Assembly: GCA_031763025.1 (NCBI GenBank)
Contig: JASSKH010000027.1
Location: 10,696,055 to 10,760,054 of the forward strand
Origin: Macrocystis pyrifera
Taxonomy: Eukaryota; Sar; Phaeophyceae; Laminariales; Laminariaceae
DNA length: 64,000 nt
Direction: 5' to 3'
A program made the translations under genes and the position numbers. A model generated the notes under the pieces. The model had not been told where the DNA came from, searched no databases, and was given only the letters and a program-made list of their open reading frames with translations. This document shows positions 52,301 to 63,599 of the stretch, piece by piece (positions within the stretch are counted from its first letter, which is position 1; each line of letters begins with the position of its first letter).

Positions 52301-53368
52301 GACGCTCGCCACCACCAGTGGGCGCTTTTGCGGGGCGTGGCGCCTAACGTTCAAGGAGTCGCTGGGTCGAGTGTGAGCCCGTTGGCACCCGCTGTAGAGG
52401 GGGTGGCGCCGGGTGCTGCTGGGGAAGTAGCACGCGGTGCCGAATCGGTGGGTTTGGACCGGGTGGTTGAGGGTGTAGGGGGAGTGGCCCCCGATGTTGG
52501 GGGAGTTGCACCGGGTGTCGGGGAAGTTGCACCGGAAGTCAGATCGGTGGATGTAAGCGGGGTATCTCAGGGTGCATTAGGAGCTGCGCCTCGTACTGGG
52601 GAGGTGGCACCGGATGTTGGGGGAGCTCCGCAGGGTGACAACGGGGTCCCATCGGATGTGGGGGGAGTGGTGTCGGGTGTTGGAAGGGTGGCACCGGGTG
52701 TGACCGGTGTTGGGGGAATCCCACCGGGTGTCGGGGGGGCGGCACCGAGTGTCGGGGGGTTCCCACCAAGTGTCGGGGGCGTGGTACAGGGTGCCGGATC
52801 GGCGGATTTAAGCCGTGTGATTCAGCGTGCATGGGGAGTTGCACCCGGTGTTGGTGGAGTGGCGCCGGGTGTCGGGGGAGTCCCACCCGGAACGGCACCG
52901 GGTGTCGGGGGAGTCTCACCCGGATCGGCACCGGGTGTCGGATCGGCGCGGGTGATTCAGAGCGCATGGGGCGTGGCACCTGGTGTCGGGGGACTCTTAC
53001 CAAGTTTTGGAGAATTCGTACCGGGTTTTGGAGGATTCGTTCCGGGTTTTGGGGGACTCACGCAAGGGTTCGGGTTAGCGGGGTTGCCCTTGTCATCTGT
53101 GACAGCGGTTCATGCGGCAGCAGCATCAGCAGCAGCATCAGCAGCAGCATCAGCGGTAGCAGCCGGGGCAGCCCCACCGCAGCAATGGGCTAGCCCCTTG
53201 GTTGTTGCGGCGAGAAAGCGCCCACCCCTAACGAGCGTGGAAAGACAAAGGAGGCACAGGGCGAAAAAAGCTAGGAAGGCGCGCGAAGCATGTAATATTG
53301 ATGATGTAAGCTCTGAGCAGTCTAATAAGCCAGATGGGGCGAAACTTTTAGGAAGAAAGATTAATTGA
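49363..53368 (+). CDS. DUF6729-like protein with long repetitive tail
   Basis: Function unknown. Five exons with closing phases: 49363-49974, 50121-50339, 51091-51207, 51370-51592, 51714-53368. The segment PPCKTHGWK...KGWRSGRRV, DWWMIGTSHHCKLCK, YKFSSYDPDVTRLYSERFPW and MTLELAVLL follows the order (Cys/His pairs, Gly-Trp, rRVvdl, YxC, shtdPxvl, fP) I associate with DUF6729, a cysteine-bearing domain of fungal and algal proteins; the name is from memory. Exon 1 has an acidic Glu run (GAG repeats, 49850-49885). The last exon encodes poly-Ala, about 250 residues of [APS]-x-V-G-G-V repeats, an Ala run and a basic stretch (RQRRHRAKKARKAR), perhaps a nuclear signal. Intron 4 is GC-AG (G|GCAAGT). 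Intron 2 holds MITE-1 copy 10. The start and the frame within 49600-49900 are the weak points. Confidence 0.75.
50772..50880 (-). mobile_element. MITE-1 copy 10 (reverse, in DUF6729-like intron)
   Basis: Ends TATTACGGGGG and CCCCCGCAATA, inner gttaacaggacc and ggtcctatttacta. It lies in intron 50340-51090. Confidence 0.88.
52330..53065 (+). repeat. Coding minisatellite (Val/Gly/Pro octapeptide repeats)
   Basis: Irregular tandem copies of about 24 nt (ggtgtcgggggagtggcacc type) encode PGVGGVAP-like octapeptides. A higher-order unit carrying RVIQxAWGVAPGVGG occurs twice (from about 52811 and 52946). The frame is kept throughout, including indels in multiples of three. Confidence 0.85.
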
Positions 53369-54439
53369 ATTTAAGCGTTCACTTGGACTGCAGGTTGACT
53401 GCACTGCAGACCAGCTGGTCGGTTATTCCTGTATCTGAAAGAAGGGGGATCGAAAATCTCTGCAGGTCTATTGCACTTTTTTGTTTCTTACTGCACTCCC
53501 TGTTAGTTCACGACTTGCATTGGACGCCGGCTAGGTTGAGTTGCCATACTTTGTTCTTTAGAGAGTTGGTATTTTGTTGTGGCGGTTGACGAAAAAAAAC
53601 ATGGGGATATGTGTTGCAAGGGGCAGGACAAGAAAGGGAAGTCAAAACGAAGGCTGTGTATAGATTCATGGATGTACGAGTAATGCAACATAGAATACTG
53701 CAAGCCAGGTAAAAACTGGCCGCAGCGTGCACGCAACTCGGGTTCCAGTTGTCCTGAAGGAGTGTATGACTGGTTGACGCAGGTCCCTCTGCCCGCCCTG
53801 ATTGTCGTCGATGAAATAGAGTGCCGCAAACGACGGGGCAGGTTGAACAAAGTGCGCAGCTAGGGTACAGCTCGCCCTGAAAGACCAACAACTGGTTGAC
53901 GCACGACGACCTCTGCACGGCATAAATTATCGTGTACCTACTATCGATACTTACTTTCTTCCGGAGACGGAAGTTGTCCGTCTTTTAGCGGACGAAGCAC
54001 ATCCACACCTCGGCTTAGTTTGGGGTACGTAACGTACACATGGCGAACTCCGTGAGTGCCATCCGCTGCTCGTTGCGTTTTCTGGGGAGTATGCGAGATG
54101 TCTCACGACTAACAGGCTCGCGGCGGGTGTCGGCGGCGGCGCAGGAAATACATCAGTACTCGTGGGACGGTTTCTTGCGTTTTTGTTCTTGGGCAGAATG
54201 TGGAAGAGCGCGGCTTAAGTGGGCATGTTTATGCTCCTTTTTGGTCGTTATGTTCGGTGCTTCGAAGCAAACAAAACACGCAGCGAGATGAGGGTCGTGC
54301 AACCGTATGGGCAACTGGTGCGCGCAGCCTTACAGAATTTCCTCGGTTTTGATCGCTCGATTTTGAGTGTATTGGAGTGTATGGTGCAAACTGTGCACAC
54401 CTCGGATACACCCATCGATTTTCCCACAGTTCACATGAT
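53369..54439. other. 3' flank of DUF6729-like gene; no gene seen
   Basis: Non-coding by inspection. A weak local duplication (actggttgacgcaggtccct near 53769, actggttgacgcacgacgac near 53890) is the only structure. Short frames such as 54040-54291 have no known motif. Confidence 0.4.
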
Positions 54440-54765
54440 TTTTTCAGATCTTTCAAGGCAGATTTATCCCCGATCTCGTATGATCTAGCTGATGTTGCCG
54501 GGTGGGACCCGTGTTATCTGCATGATGATCTACTAAGGGGGAACATAGTAAATAGGACCAAATATTGTGAGTAAAAATACGTCAATACATAGGTTTTTGT
54601 GTGTACTGTAGGTCCTATTTACTATGGCCCCCCGTAATAGCACATGTTTCCTGGGTTGGATCTGCCCTATAAGGCAGATCTAGGGCAGATCCTGCACAGC
54701 CTCTAACAACTGGATGATCTATCTGTAGATAGATAAATCATGATATGTCCGACGGCTGAAACTGT
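54440..54765 (+). repeat. Dispersed repeat related to 46485-46745, carrying a MITE
   Basis: Homologous to 46485-46745 (gatctagctgatgttgccgg, catgtttcctgggt, gatagataaatcatgat). MITE-1 copy 11 interrupts this copy. The other shows the site without insertion (gcacgatgtaggacatgttt), with a single TA where this copy has TA at both element ends. Confidence 0.8.
54531..54639 (+). mobile_element. MITE-1 copy 11 (forward)
   Basis: Ends TACTAAGGGGG and CCCCCGTAATA, typical core. Comparison with the paralogous empty site at about 46615 supports a TA target-site duplication. Confidence 0.9.
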
Positions 54766-55823
54766 GTACCTGATGGTGTCGTATCTTGGGAACTATCGAT
54801 CTGCTGCGTCGCGGCCACATGGGGGAACTCGGTGTCAACACCATGGATCGGATTGTTAGAGGTTGTGAAATTTGACAAAACAGTGCGTATGTTTGCACGG
54901 AGCACCGAAATGGTGGGGGGGGGGGGGGGGGGGGGGGGCGTACTCATTTGTTGCTCGCCTTTGTCATATGCTCATTGACCACGTATCTCTTCCGAGACGG
55001 AGCACCGTTCTTACTCCTAACAGAGACCTCCAGCAGTTGGGCGCTTATTACGTGTTTTCCATATACCTGGTACGAAATATTACATGGGACGCATTTGGCT
55101 TGTCTTATCCCCTTCCTGTTCTGCCGTCTGTGGCCACCATCTATCTCCTAGGGGGATTTTGAATGCTAAGCCCTCTGGAGGAACTCGGATTAAACCCATT
55201 TGAAGGAATATTCACTGACACGGAAATCGTTTGCTTTTTACGTATGGCATCTGTCTGTCCGCTCGAACAGCCCCCCCCCCCCCCCCCCCCGCTCCCCTAA
55301 AAGGATTCGAAGAGATCTACGAATAAGTCCACGCCGTGACGAACGTGGATGGGAAGCTGGCACACACAAGCGGCCTGCGCCAACTATCGGCTCTCGGGTG
55401 CCTGTGCGTCGAACTACCTGACCCCACGCGAGCACGACGATTTGGTGCACACCCCATGTTACAAGCGGCCATTTTGCGTCAAGTTTTCTCAAGAATTTTG
55501 AGCAGGGTGCCTCGCAGAGTCCGACACCGCTCGGGCCAGATTTTAACAAAAACTGCGGACGAAATGCACGCCTACCTGTAAAAACCACCGCACAAGACCA
55601 GACTCTACTCATAGCTTTTCCGTCGCCGTGTGTCGCAGGGTTTTCTGACATATGACCCTGGACCTCGAACGCGCAAAAAATTGCGACCACCGAAGAAGCG
55701 ATACAAAAAGGAAACAAAGTAATAGACCGCACCACCACCACTATTAATACTAGGAAGTTCTCGACCAAAAAAGGTGCCGATCATTGAACACTGCCACGAA
55801 GCGAGCACCGCGCGGGTGCGGGA
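54766..55823. other. Convergent intergenic region
   Basis: Lies between the DUF6729-like gene (plus) and MAD1 (minus). It contains a G run (54914-54938) and a C run (about 55270-55290). Open frames on both strands near 55238-55768 have no recognised family. Confidence 0.4.
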
Positions 55824-58800
55824 CTACAAGGGCATGACGGTCTGCTTCTCGAACAGCTCGGTCGTCAGGCTGCTCAGGAAGGCGGGGATGGAGTGGCACC
55901 TGCTCAGAAATACGTCGATCTGCGGGTGGCACGCCGGGCAGTACGGAGAAAAAAGCAGGCATGGGGTATTGTACGTGTGTGTGAAATGACAAACGATTGT
56001 GGCACGTGATTAGACAACAACAAAACGAACAACAACGAAAACATATTTTCTCTTCTTTGATGTCCACACCACGGAGCAGGGCGACTTCGCGATCAAACGC
56101 ATTGGGTAGCTGCAGCATCATACCAGCAGGTGATTAAACGCCCATCAGAAAAGTTCATGCACCTCGTCATAACATACGGACACGGGGGGCGTGCGCGGGG
56201 ACGAGAGCGCGCGCCTCGCGGGGGCTGGGGACTTCCGGCGACACTTTCGGCGGGTCGACCGAAGGTTAAAATCGTAAATCGCATGTATGCGCGATAAAAC
56301 CAACTCAACACGCTACAGTAGGAAATAATACATGAGTTGCTGAAGTTCCTGCCAGGCGTTTCTACAGGTAATCGTTGACCTACAAAAATACGAGTACAGC
56401 AGTAGCCGCAAGTCGCCAAAGGATAGCGACAGAGCGGACAGTCTGCCCCCAAGGTTAGAGAAAAACGAAACAGAAGGGGCTCGAGACCGGCGGCATCTTT
56501 GGGTCAACGCCTACCACACTACGCCCCTCAACCTACAGTAGAGTACTGATTCGCTAATACTGCAGTAGAGTCTTCGTGTCCAGCACCTTCTCCGTGTGCT
56601 GCAAAGCCAGCGGCGTCTCCATCAGCTCCAGGCCGGCTTCGTTTTGCTGGAACAATAGGCAGTCCGATTCGTGTTCCGCGTACATCGAGCGCAGACGCAG
56701 TACCTGGCGGGTTGGGTCCTTCATTAGGTCTATTCGGTACCTTTTGACGACGATGCAGTGTACGTTAGCGGGCAAGAGAGGCAGGGGTAGGCCGGGAGGG
56801 GGGATGAGGAACCGCTAGCGTATTCGGCGTACATTTTCCTGGGAAACCTTTCAACCATTGGGAGTGCGTTAGGCGTGAAACGCGGGTGATTTTACATCCT
56901 TGGCGCAGCTCGAACTACTGCTGATAGGCGTTCGAACAGGCATATGGGGAGGGGGGTGTAGTCGATATTGTGCATGGCCGTAGTCGCATGACCATAGACC
57001 CTCGCATCCCTACAATGTCGAGACGGAACACCTCGGGTCTTCACCGACCAGACAGACATTGCGTGCGCCAAGCGTGAAGCGCCCTGAGGGTGTTGGGCTA
57101 GTTGCATGAAGGGTGAGCTGCATCCTACTAAGAACCGCTTTCGGGGAGGGCGGGGGGTCTAAACTTGCTTCCGTTTGTCGCGCGCCGGTTCCATGCGTTC
57201 TACTCCCTACGCGCAGCCAGTTTGTCCGAAGCTGTAAACTCCCAAGCACATGGTTGTATGCCAGTGCCACGGAAAAACAGGTACAGGGATACTCAGCCCG
57301 CGCGGACGAAAACTGAATAGGGAAAGGATGGGGCGGGGTGGGGGCGCGCGGACGGTCAGCTGCCTGATGGCCCCTAGCACGATACAGTGGCGGCACGACC
57401 ACAGAGGATGGACATACAAATGAGACGCGATCCCAGCCCATGTCCCCGGTGGCTTGGTAGGTGGTCCGCGTGCCTGTCAAAATCAATTTCGTGGGTTCAA
57501 GTCCCACCGAGTGCATGCTCATGGCGACTTTTTCTTGCATAAAAAATTGATAAGCAGAAAGCGCGAAAGCGTGAGTTGGCTACATTCGATGAAAATCGAC
57601 GAGCAGTGGGAATGCTGAACCCTATGCGCGACAAAAAATAAAGGCACGTACCGGGGGAGAGAAGGGACGACACCTGTGACCACGGCTTGTCCAGAAGATC
57701 GTCGAGGGTAAAACCTCCTACGAGTGGGCTGGGAAGTAAAAGTGATGGATAAAAAAAAAAATAAAAAAAAAATGTCCATGCCCGCACAAAAAAAAATGCT
57801 CCAAAAAGTAGCTAGCTTACCCGGTCAGGAGGTAGATCGCTTCTCGGTAGTAGTTGATCCTCTCCTTGTACGTCTCTTGCAGGCGAAGGCTAAACTTCTT
57901 GGCGTCGGGGGTGTCAGCCCCCCTTATCCCCGATCCCCCGAGAATCGAAACACCTTCGATCATGGACATGGAGGCGTCCACCGAGCCCGGTCCTGCCTGC
58001 TCAAGCTGGGCAAAACGGGACATGACATATATCGGGCGGGTACACAAACGGTAAGACCATGAACCAAAGCGCTGAACCGGTGCCGGGCATGCGCAATTTT
58101 TCAGCGAGCAGGGAGGCAGAGAGCAAGACGGGGTCTGGGGGGGCACCAGCAGGGCCCCCGCGACAAAACGCAAGCGCTCTCTCCCGTAGCCGACACAACG
58201 CGCCGGAGGACGTGGGCGAGGCCTGGCGCGCCAGAACTGTGTACATCATCGGAACGCTATAATCAGACCCGTGCTACGATAGAGGTATACAGCACTTTGT
58301 TTGCCTTGCAAGGCAAATATTTCTGACTGATGGGGCTTCTCAACCCTTTTCGGACCGCGGTCCCGTTTCGAGGACAAACTGCTTTAAATTTTAGTGGTTT
58401 GTCCCCAAGAGGGGACTGCAGTGCCACAGTAAAAGGGTTGTCAAGGGCACCGAGGAACTACCCGACACCGTCGGATCCCATGTATAAGACGGTACATGTT
58501 TTAAACATTTATTCCTTGGACGCCTTTCCCTCCATGGGGAGGAGTGTGTATCGGGCTTAGGCTCACGCTCTTTCTCATCAAAATCGGTTGTTGGAACTTC
58601 TGTACTACGAGAAAGCCTTGCTGGAGCTCCTTCACTATAATCAAGTCAAGCCAGGACCCTCAGAAAAAGTAGGTGCGTTCCCCTCTCGTGGCAAGGGTCT
58701 ATAAAACGCTACCAGGTGCGTACCAGCCTCCATGTTTGCCCCGGAAGCATGAGACGACAGGGAATACACACATGATAACACTTTCGGAGGCTCCTCCTCG

Positions 58801-61800
58801 CTGTAAGAGGAAGTCTATACCCCACTACCTGCAGACTCCCAACCCGAACCCTTGAGATAATGTGACCGTGCAACCTGCCGATGTAAAACGCCACGGACTA
58901 CGTACGTACGACATGTACCAGGTAGGAATACATTGTTCGATGCACGTCGACGAGGGAAGAAAGGGCCTTAATGAAGTCTTGTGGCGATAAAAACGCCTCC
59001 AAAGGCAAGAACCGTAGTGGGGAGGAGGAGGAGGAGGAGGAGTGAGGAGAGCCTACTATGTGACCCCGGATCTGAGTTACGACTACCAATTGGAAGGAGA
59101 GAAAAAAAAGGCAAACAAAATAAACGGGAAGAGAAAGAAAATATTCATATCAACATATTATATATACCCGGTATATGACATAAAAAATAGGTAGAGTGCA
59201 AACGATGTTCCAGCGATACGCTGGGTAGTTAGCGCCTCAGCTGAGGAGCACCCCGTTGATCGAGTAAAAACTACCGTAAAGAGCGTCGACTTCGCGCAAA
59301 TGGTGCTGAAGAAGTAGTCGAACACTTGCCTTTTCGGAAGGCTCTCTCTCTCGACCAGCAGGATATTTTCCGAAAACACCTTTTGGTTCGATACTGGCAA
59401 CCTTCACGTTGTTCTGGATAAAAAATCGAAGCGCTGAAAAACGATCTCACCCCTGTGCGCGAACTCAACGCTCTTTACGATACTTGCCCAAAAAGTGCTA
59501 CTTACCCACCCCTATCGCAATACGCGTCGCCGCTTTACGCAGCCGTGAGAATTGGGCGTCAACCGCAAGTAAAATCTTGGAAACGACCAAGATGTGGGAC
59601 GACCCTGCTCGACCTGTTCCACGGTTGTCTCGGGGGGGCTATATCCAAAGCGTACGTATGATTAAGACACGCTACGTTTTCCGAGCTGTGCGAAAAACCT
59701 AAAAGATAATGGTCGGCAAAAGTCAGGTGATCCTAAGAGCATCTGGGGTCTCAAGAAAAGTCACCGGCATTGCGGCTATGTTGTCGTACCGCACGTTCTG
59801 ACATGCCATCGAAACCTCAGGCCATCCACAAGGTGAACTATTGGCTGTAAAGTTCGTTGTTTCGGCGGCGACTTTCGCTTGTTTCGCGATGACCGAGTCA
59901 AGCCTGGAGCGACGCCTCCTTACAACCTTACCACGACCGGACTCTCGTTTTGGGGACAGACTACTCAAAACCAGACTTAGCAAATTTGATTGTTTACGGT
60001 GTGGGTAATTAGACTTAGCCATTTCTTTGTTTACAGTGCGGTTCTAGAAGGGTGAAATGCCAAACGTCCTGACAACCCATTGAAACGCCAACACTGACCC
60101 AGGGTGAACGAACGCTCAACTATTTAGGCGGCGGTTCCCGGTCAGTTCGCGGCACGATGGAGCATCAAGCTCTGCGCGCGCCTCCTGGACCCCCAAGCGG
60201 AGTCGACCGGTAGAGAACGTCGCAACGCTGCTGTGTTTCTCATCAGGCACCTTACTCCGTACAACCCACCCCCCCTTCGAAGAGGCCTCAACCGGGCCGT
60301 ACCTGGTGCACGAGTCGCTTGTTGTCTTCCTTCAGAGCTTCTAACTGTTCCTTGAGGCTCTTCTTAGCAGCCTCCATGGCCTGGGCCGATGGGTTGTCCT
60401 TGAAGTGCAATACCTGCCCGCCCGCGTTATGCCACGAAATAAAAGAAAAGAAAACGCGTGAAGAGGGGCGGGGTGGGGTCATCCGACATCGCTACGTACG
60501 CGGGCGTGGTCATCGAGAAACAAGTAACATACGTAGCGGTTGCGAAAAAAAAACCCGCGCAGTAGGATAGTCATAAACTTGTTGTTAAATTGTATGAGAG
60601 ACAGTGACGGCGGGGACGCGTCAGGCAACTTGAAAGGGGTCCCTATCTTTCGGCGCGAGTCAAAATTAGAAATTAAAATTCGTTCGAAATAAAGACCGAA
60701 AGCTAAAACAGCTGCTGCGTTTCGCACAAGCAGGTCGAGGTGATGCCGCCAGGGGCAGCAAACACTGACACTCGGCTCGATGATCAAGGGACCTCTCAAC
60801 CTGCATTCGTGCGGCTGTCGTATTTATACTCGGGCGACAAGAGCTAAAACGAGAGTCTACTCGCTCGTTTTGAGGCGCGATCGTATATGTATACCATCCT
60901 GTCGCTAACCTTCTCTCTCTATCTCTCTCGCCCCTCCGCCCCTTTACTTCGGTCCGATTTGCCTTGCGACAAAATCACTACCAGGCACCAGCATATAACA
61001 ACAAAAAGCAAGCACCACCAGCGTTCCGTATGACCTGAAGACCAATCATTGTCATGAAAGGAGCCGTCCTCTCCGCCTTCTCGGCGTTAAAAATCATAGA
61101 GGTTAGTGGCGACCTCTCGAGCCTTCCGCCGCCTGCCGGTTGCGGTTCAAATAACTGCACCGCCGACCGCGCGCAATGCGTGAAACTGTTTTGTAGCCGG
61201 CGGCGGTACCCTGAAAACAAAACATGGCCTCCCCAGGCGCGTTGCGTGACCGCAGACGCACGGGGGGGGCGCGGGGGGGGGGGCTACTACCGTCCCGAAA
61301 TAATAGAGATCAGGGCTATAGTTCATCCATCTACGGAGCTATCTGTGTAGCGGTCACCTTGCCCGTCAAGGCTCCGGTGCCGGTCGCCGCTTCTTTAGCA
61401 AGCATCGCCAGTTTATCGCTGTACTGCTCCGCGGCCTTCGTCGCTTGGTCCCTGCTTTCGACGTGCGGCGACATGGTGAACCCAGGGCGGCGGGTACGCG
61501 ACGAAAACAAAGATTAAAACGCCATCTACCCCCAGGCGCGGGCGGTACGATCGACTCAAACGCGCAGTTGAAGGCACAAGAAATTGTTTCGATAAAACAA
61601 CAGCTCCAGCAAAGGCCGCGGGACAGTGCCGTATCACACGGGTGATAACATCACATACCCCCCGGGGATGATGAGTTTCAGAGGCAATTTTTCCAAAAAT
61701 CAGGGTGGCGCACACGACAAAAACGGTGGCTTCGGGAAGACCTTGTCCGGAGGTCGTTTCATAGATAGACGCGTCGGTCGGCGTTTGCACTCTCCCTGTT

Positions 61801-63599
61801 GTCAAGAAAACCAGCTTTGCCTTTCGTCGGAGGGGGTGTGATATGTTACCACCCGGGTGTTATAGGGTAAACAAAGCAAGCGGTGACCAGAGCTGCTGCA
61901 CTACTGTCGGCAGGATCAACGCAAGCAAGGCGTCAGAGACACCCCAAAAGTAAAAAAAACAAACAGTCTATGTATACATGAGATTGAAAGTTCGGCGGGG
62001 CAATCAGCAATACTAGTCACGGTGTGCCCACACGCAATGCATTTTTCCACAGAAAGCACGGTTTTTGCGACAGCTCCGCGGACATCGTTTTGGTTGGGGG
62101 AAAGCGCGTGATATCGAAGCGCCAAAGCCGGCAAAAGGTGCCATGAACCCGAGCGGTTCGCGTGGTGGACCCATCGATGTTCCACCCTCCAGATAGTACA
62201 CAGCTAACGATAAGACCAGAGGTTGGATATCGATACGATATCTATATGCAAACAACTTCGTTATCGATACGATTCGATATTTGATACATGCGAAGCTATC
62301 GTTCAGTATCTGCATAAAAAACACCGCGACGCCAGGGGATAAAGGGGAAAACGCGTTTGGTCCGATATGCCGAAATATCACAACTCTCAATGCGATATCC
62401 AACACTAGATGAAGCACACGAGCTACCTGGTACGCAATAAAAAGCGTGAAGCAGTGACCCCCCCCTACTATCCCCGCCGCGGTTCCCTGCAACGCTAAAC
62501 AGTACAGCTGTCGCTAGGAACTCGCACAGTAGCAGGATATTCGTAACTGTTGTCAACTTGTGTGCGTTGGTGGACGGCATAAATACATATATACGTCGAG
62601 CGCTTCAGGCCACTAGAAAAGAGGTCCCCCGTAAATATGGCCGCGACGTCAAAAATAAGAAACTCGCATCGTAACAATAAACAATATATATATATATATA
62701 TATATATACGTGCGACCTAGCACACCTCTCTTTCATCACAGCCGTGAGCGCAGCATCGGCTCCATCCGCCCGGTCCCTGAGCCGACCCGCCTCCAAAGCG
62801 GAAACCTGTCCTTCTGCGGCCTCCCGCAAGGCATTCACCTCGCCCTTCGCCGCAGCCAAAGCCGCCTGCAGCGAGGCGTGGCCGGACAACCAACCTTCGT
62901 CGGCGGGCTTGCGGAAATTGTCGCGCTCGTACGACTACATAGTACGTATTCATCACGCCGGGTGGCCACCCCCACACGAAGAAAATGTGAGATAGCCGTG
63001 AAGGGGAAAGGGGAGAGAGGGGGAGTGGGGGCGGTGATGGGAGGGGGTTCGCTCCAAAATTTAGTATGCATGTCCCGAGAGTCGGACTGCGTAGTAGCTA
63101 CCACGAGCGAGGGAAATACGCTATGTCGGGGAATCGAAATGAGGTCTGTGTCCATGCTATCCCTTCTCGGGGACAGTTTTGCAGCACGCTTTTACATTGG
63201 TGTTGCACAGTACCATCACCGTCGACATATGCGCATCGCAATAGCTTGCCTGCTCCTCCTCCTTTCTAAAATTGCGTTAAGAAACAGCAGCTACAGCAGG
63301 CGCTGCAACAACATAGTCCCCGCTTAAGAGCTCGTAGCTGGGACACGCGGGGTCACAGGGCGAAACGGTTCCCGCCTGCGATACATCGAGATGCACCGGA
63401 CCATCCACTCCCGCTGTGAGTTCACCCACCGATCAACCCAGAAGCGGCCTGCGTGCACCACATACAACCGCTTCTTTCCTCACCTCAATGAGCTCCTTTT
63501 GAGCCTCCACTTCCCGCTCCGCCGAACGACACCGCCTCTCGAGCTTGTCGAACTCCGACTGAAGGTCTTCCGCACGCACGTGGAGGGAATCGGCACGCC
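55824..63599 (-). CDS. MAD1: Spindle assembly checkpoint protein MAD1, 5' partial
   Basis: MAD1 recruits Mad2 to unattached kinetochores and nuclear pores. Seven exons in transcript order: 63599-63484, 62934-62726, 61454-61358, 60413-60303, 58005-57821, 56740-56561, 55899-55824. Phases close throughout: 323 residues to TAG, starting in phase 1, so earlier exons lie beyond the right edge. Residues 1-140 are Ala/Glu/Lys-rich coiled coil. A Mad2-interaction motif, K-VLHFKDNP, is split across an intron (K ends exon 3). The C-terminal RWD-like domain follows: LQETYKERINYYREAIYLLTG, YRIDL, LRSMYAEHESDCLLF, LMETPL, HSIPAFLSSLTTELFEKQTV. The position of the animal RLK (Bub1-binding) motif reads RLQ. 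Introns hold a SINE, a CTE copy, MITE-2 and a small hAT-like MITE. Identity is very secure from the last three exons; the coiled-coil exons rest on phase and composition. Confidence 0.93.
56946..57164 (-). mobile_element. C-tailed element CTE, copy e (in MAD1 intron)
   Basis: Reverse copy with a short G run (gggg-a-gggggg), then gcatggccgtagtcgcatga, tccctacaatgtcgagacgg and catcctactaagaaccgctt. It lies in MAD1 intron 56741-57820, on the same strand as MAD1. Confidence 0.8.
57444..57772 (+). mobile_element. tRNA-derived SINE, copy 2 (in MAD1 intron)
   Basis: A 329-bp copy of 31462-31794, with boxes A and B intact and an A-rich tail interrupted by one T. It is flanked by a possible atgtcc duplication. 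Inserted antisense to MAD1, its tail ends about 48 bp from the exon 5 splice donor. Confidence 0.85.
58336..58452. mobile_element. MITE-2 copy 2 (in MAD1 intron)
   Basis: Inverted ends caacccttttcgg and agtaaaagggttg, with inner gcggtcccg...ggacaaac and gtttgtcccc...gggactgcagt, matching 5770-5866. It lies in MAD1 intron 58006-60302. Confidence 0.7.
58453..60302. other. MAD1 intron 4, remaining sequence
   Basis: The largest MAD1 intron. It carries protein-like fragments on the minus strand near 59431-59230 (QNNVKVASIEPKGVFGKY) and 60022-59723 (VIAKQAKVAAETTNFTANSS). Neither fits MAD1 between the flanking exons, which join directly in the order seen in animal MAD1. They may be remnants of another insertion. 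Confidence 0.4.
62217..62407. mobile_element. Possible small hAT-like MITE (in MAD1 intron)
   Basis: Ends CAGAGGTTGGATATCGATAC and (right, reversed) TAGTGTTGGATATCG, with internal atcgatacgatatc and ttatcgatacgattcg repeats. The 8-bp flanks gataagac/gatgaagc agree at only 5 positions, so it is old or mis-bounded. Confidence 0.45.
62683..62708 (+). repeat. (TA)n microsatellite at MAD1 splice region
   Basis: About 13 TA units beginning 18 bp downstream (in MAD1 sense) of the exon 2 donor. Confidence 0.9.

Noticed and set aside
52118-53003. Minus-strand His/Pro/Arg-rich frames opposite the repeat tail
   Set aside because: They are antisense shadows of the GVGGVAP-coding minisatellite, whose plus frame is continuous with a spliced gene.
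56093-56135. Minus-strand LPNAFDREVALLRGVDIKEE as a MAD1 exon
   Set aside because: Exon 56740-56561 (ending in CA) joins 55899-55824 (starting G) to give LLQ-CHSIPAFLSS, matching the MAD1 C-terminus with no missing residues.
58050-58250. Open minus-strand frame (LRERALAFCRGGPAGAPPDP) as an extra MAD1 exon
   Set aside because: Exons 60413-60303 and 58005-57821 join in phase 0 and align directly with animal MAD1 without a gap, so an inserted exon is not needed.
62013-62492. 159-codon minus-strand frame as a separate gene
   Set aside because: It lies in a MAD1 intron, spans a probable hAT-like MITE with atcgatacgat repeats and has no recognisable domain.
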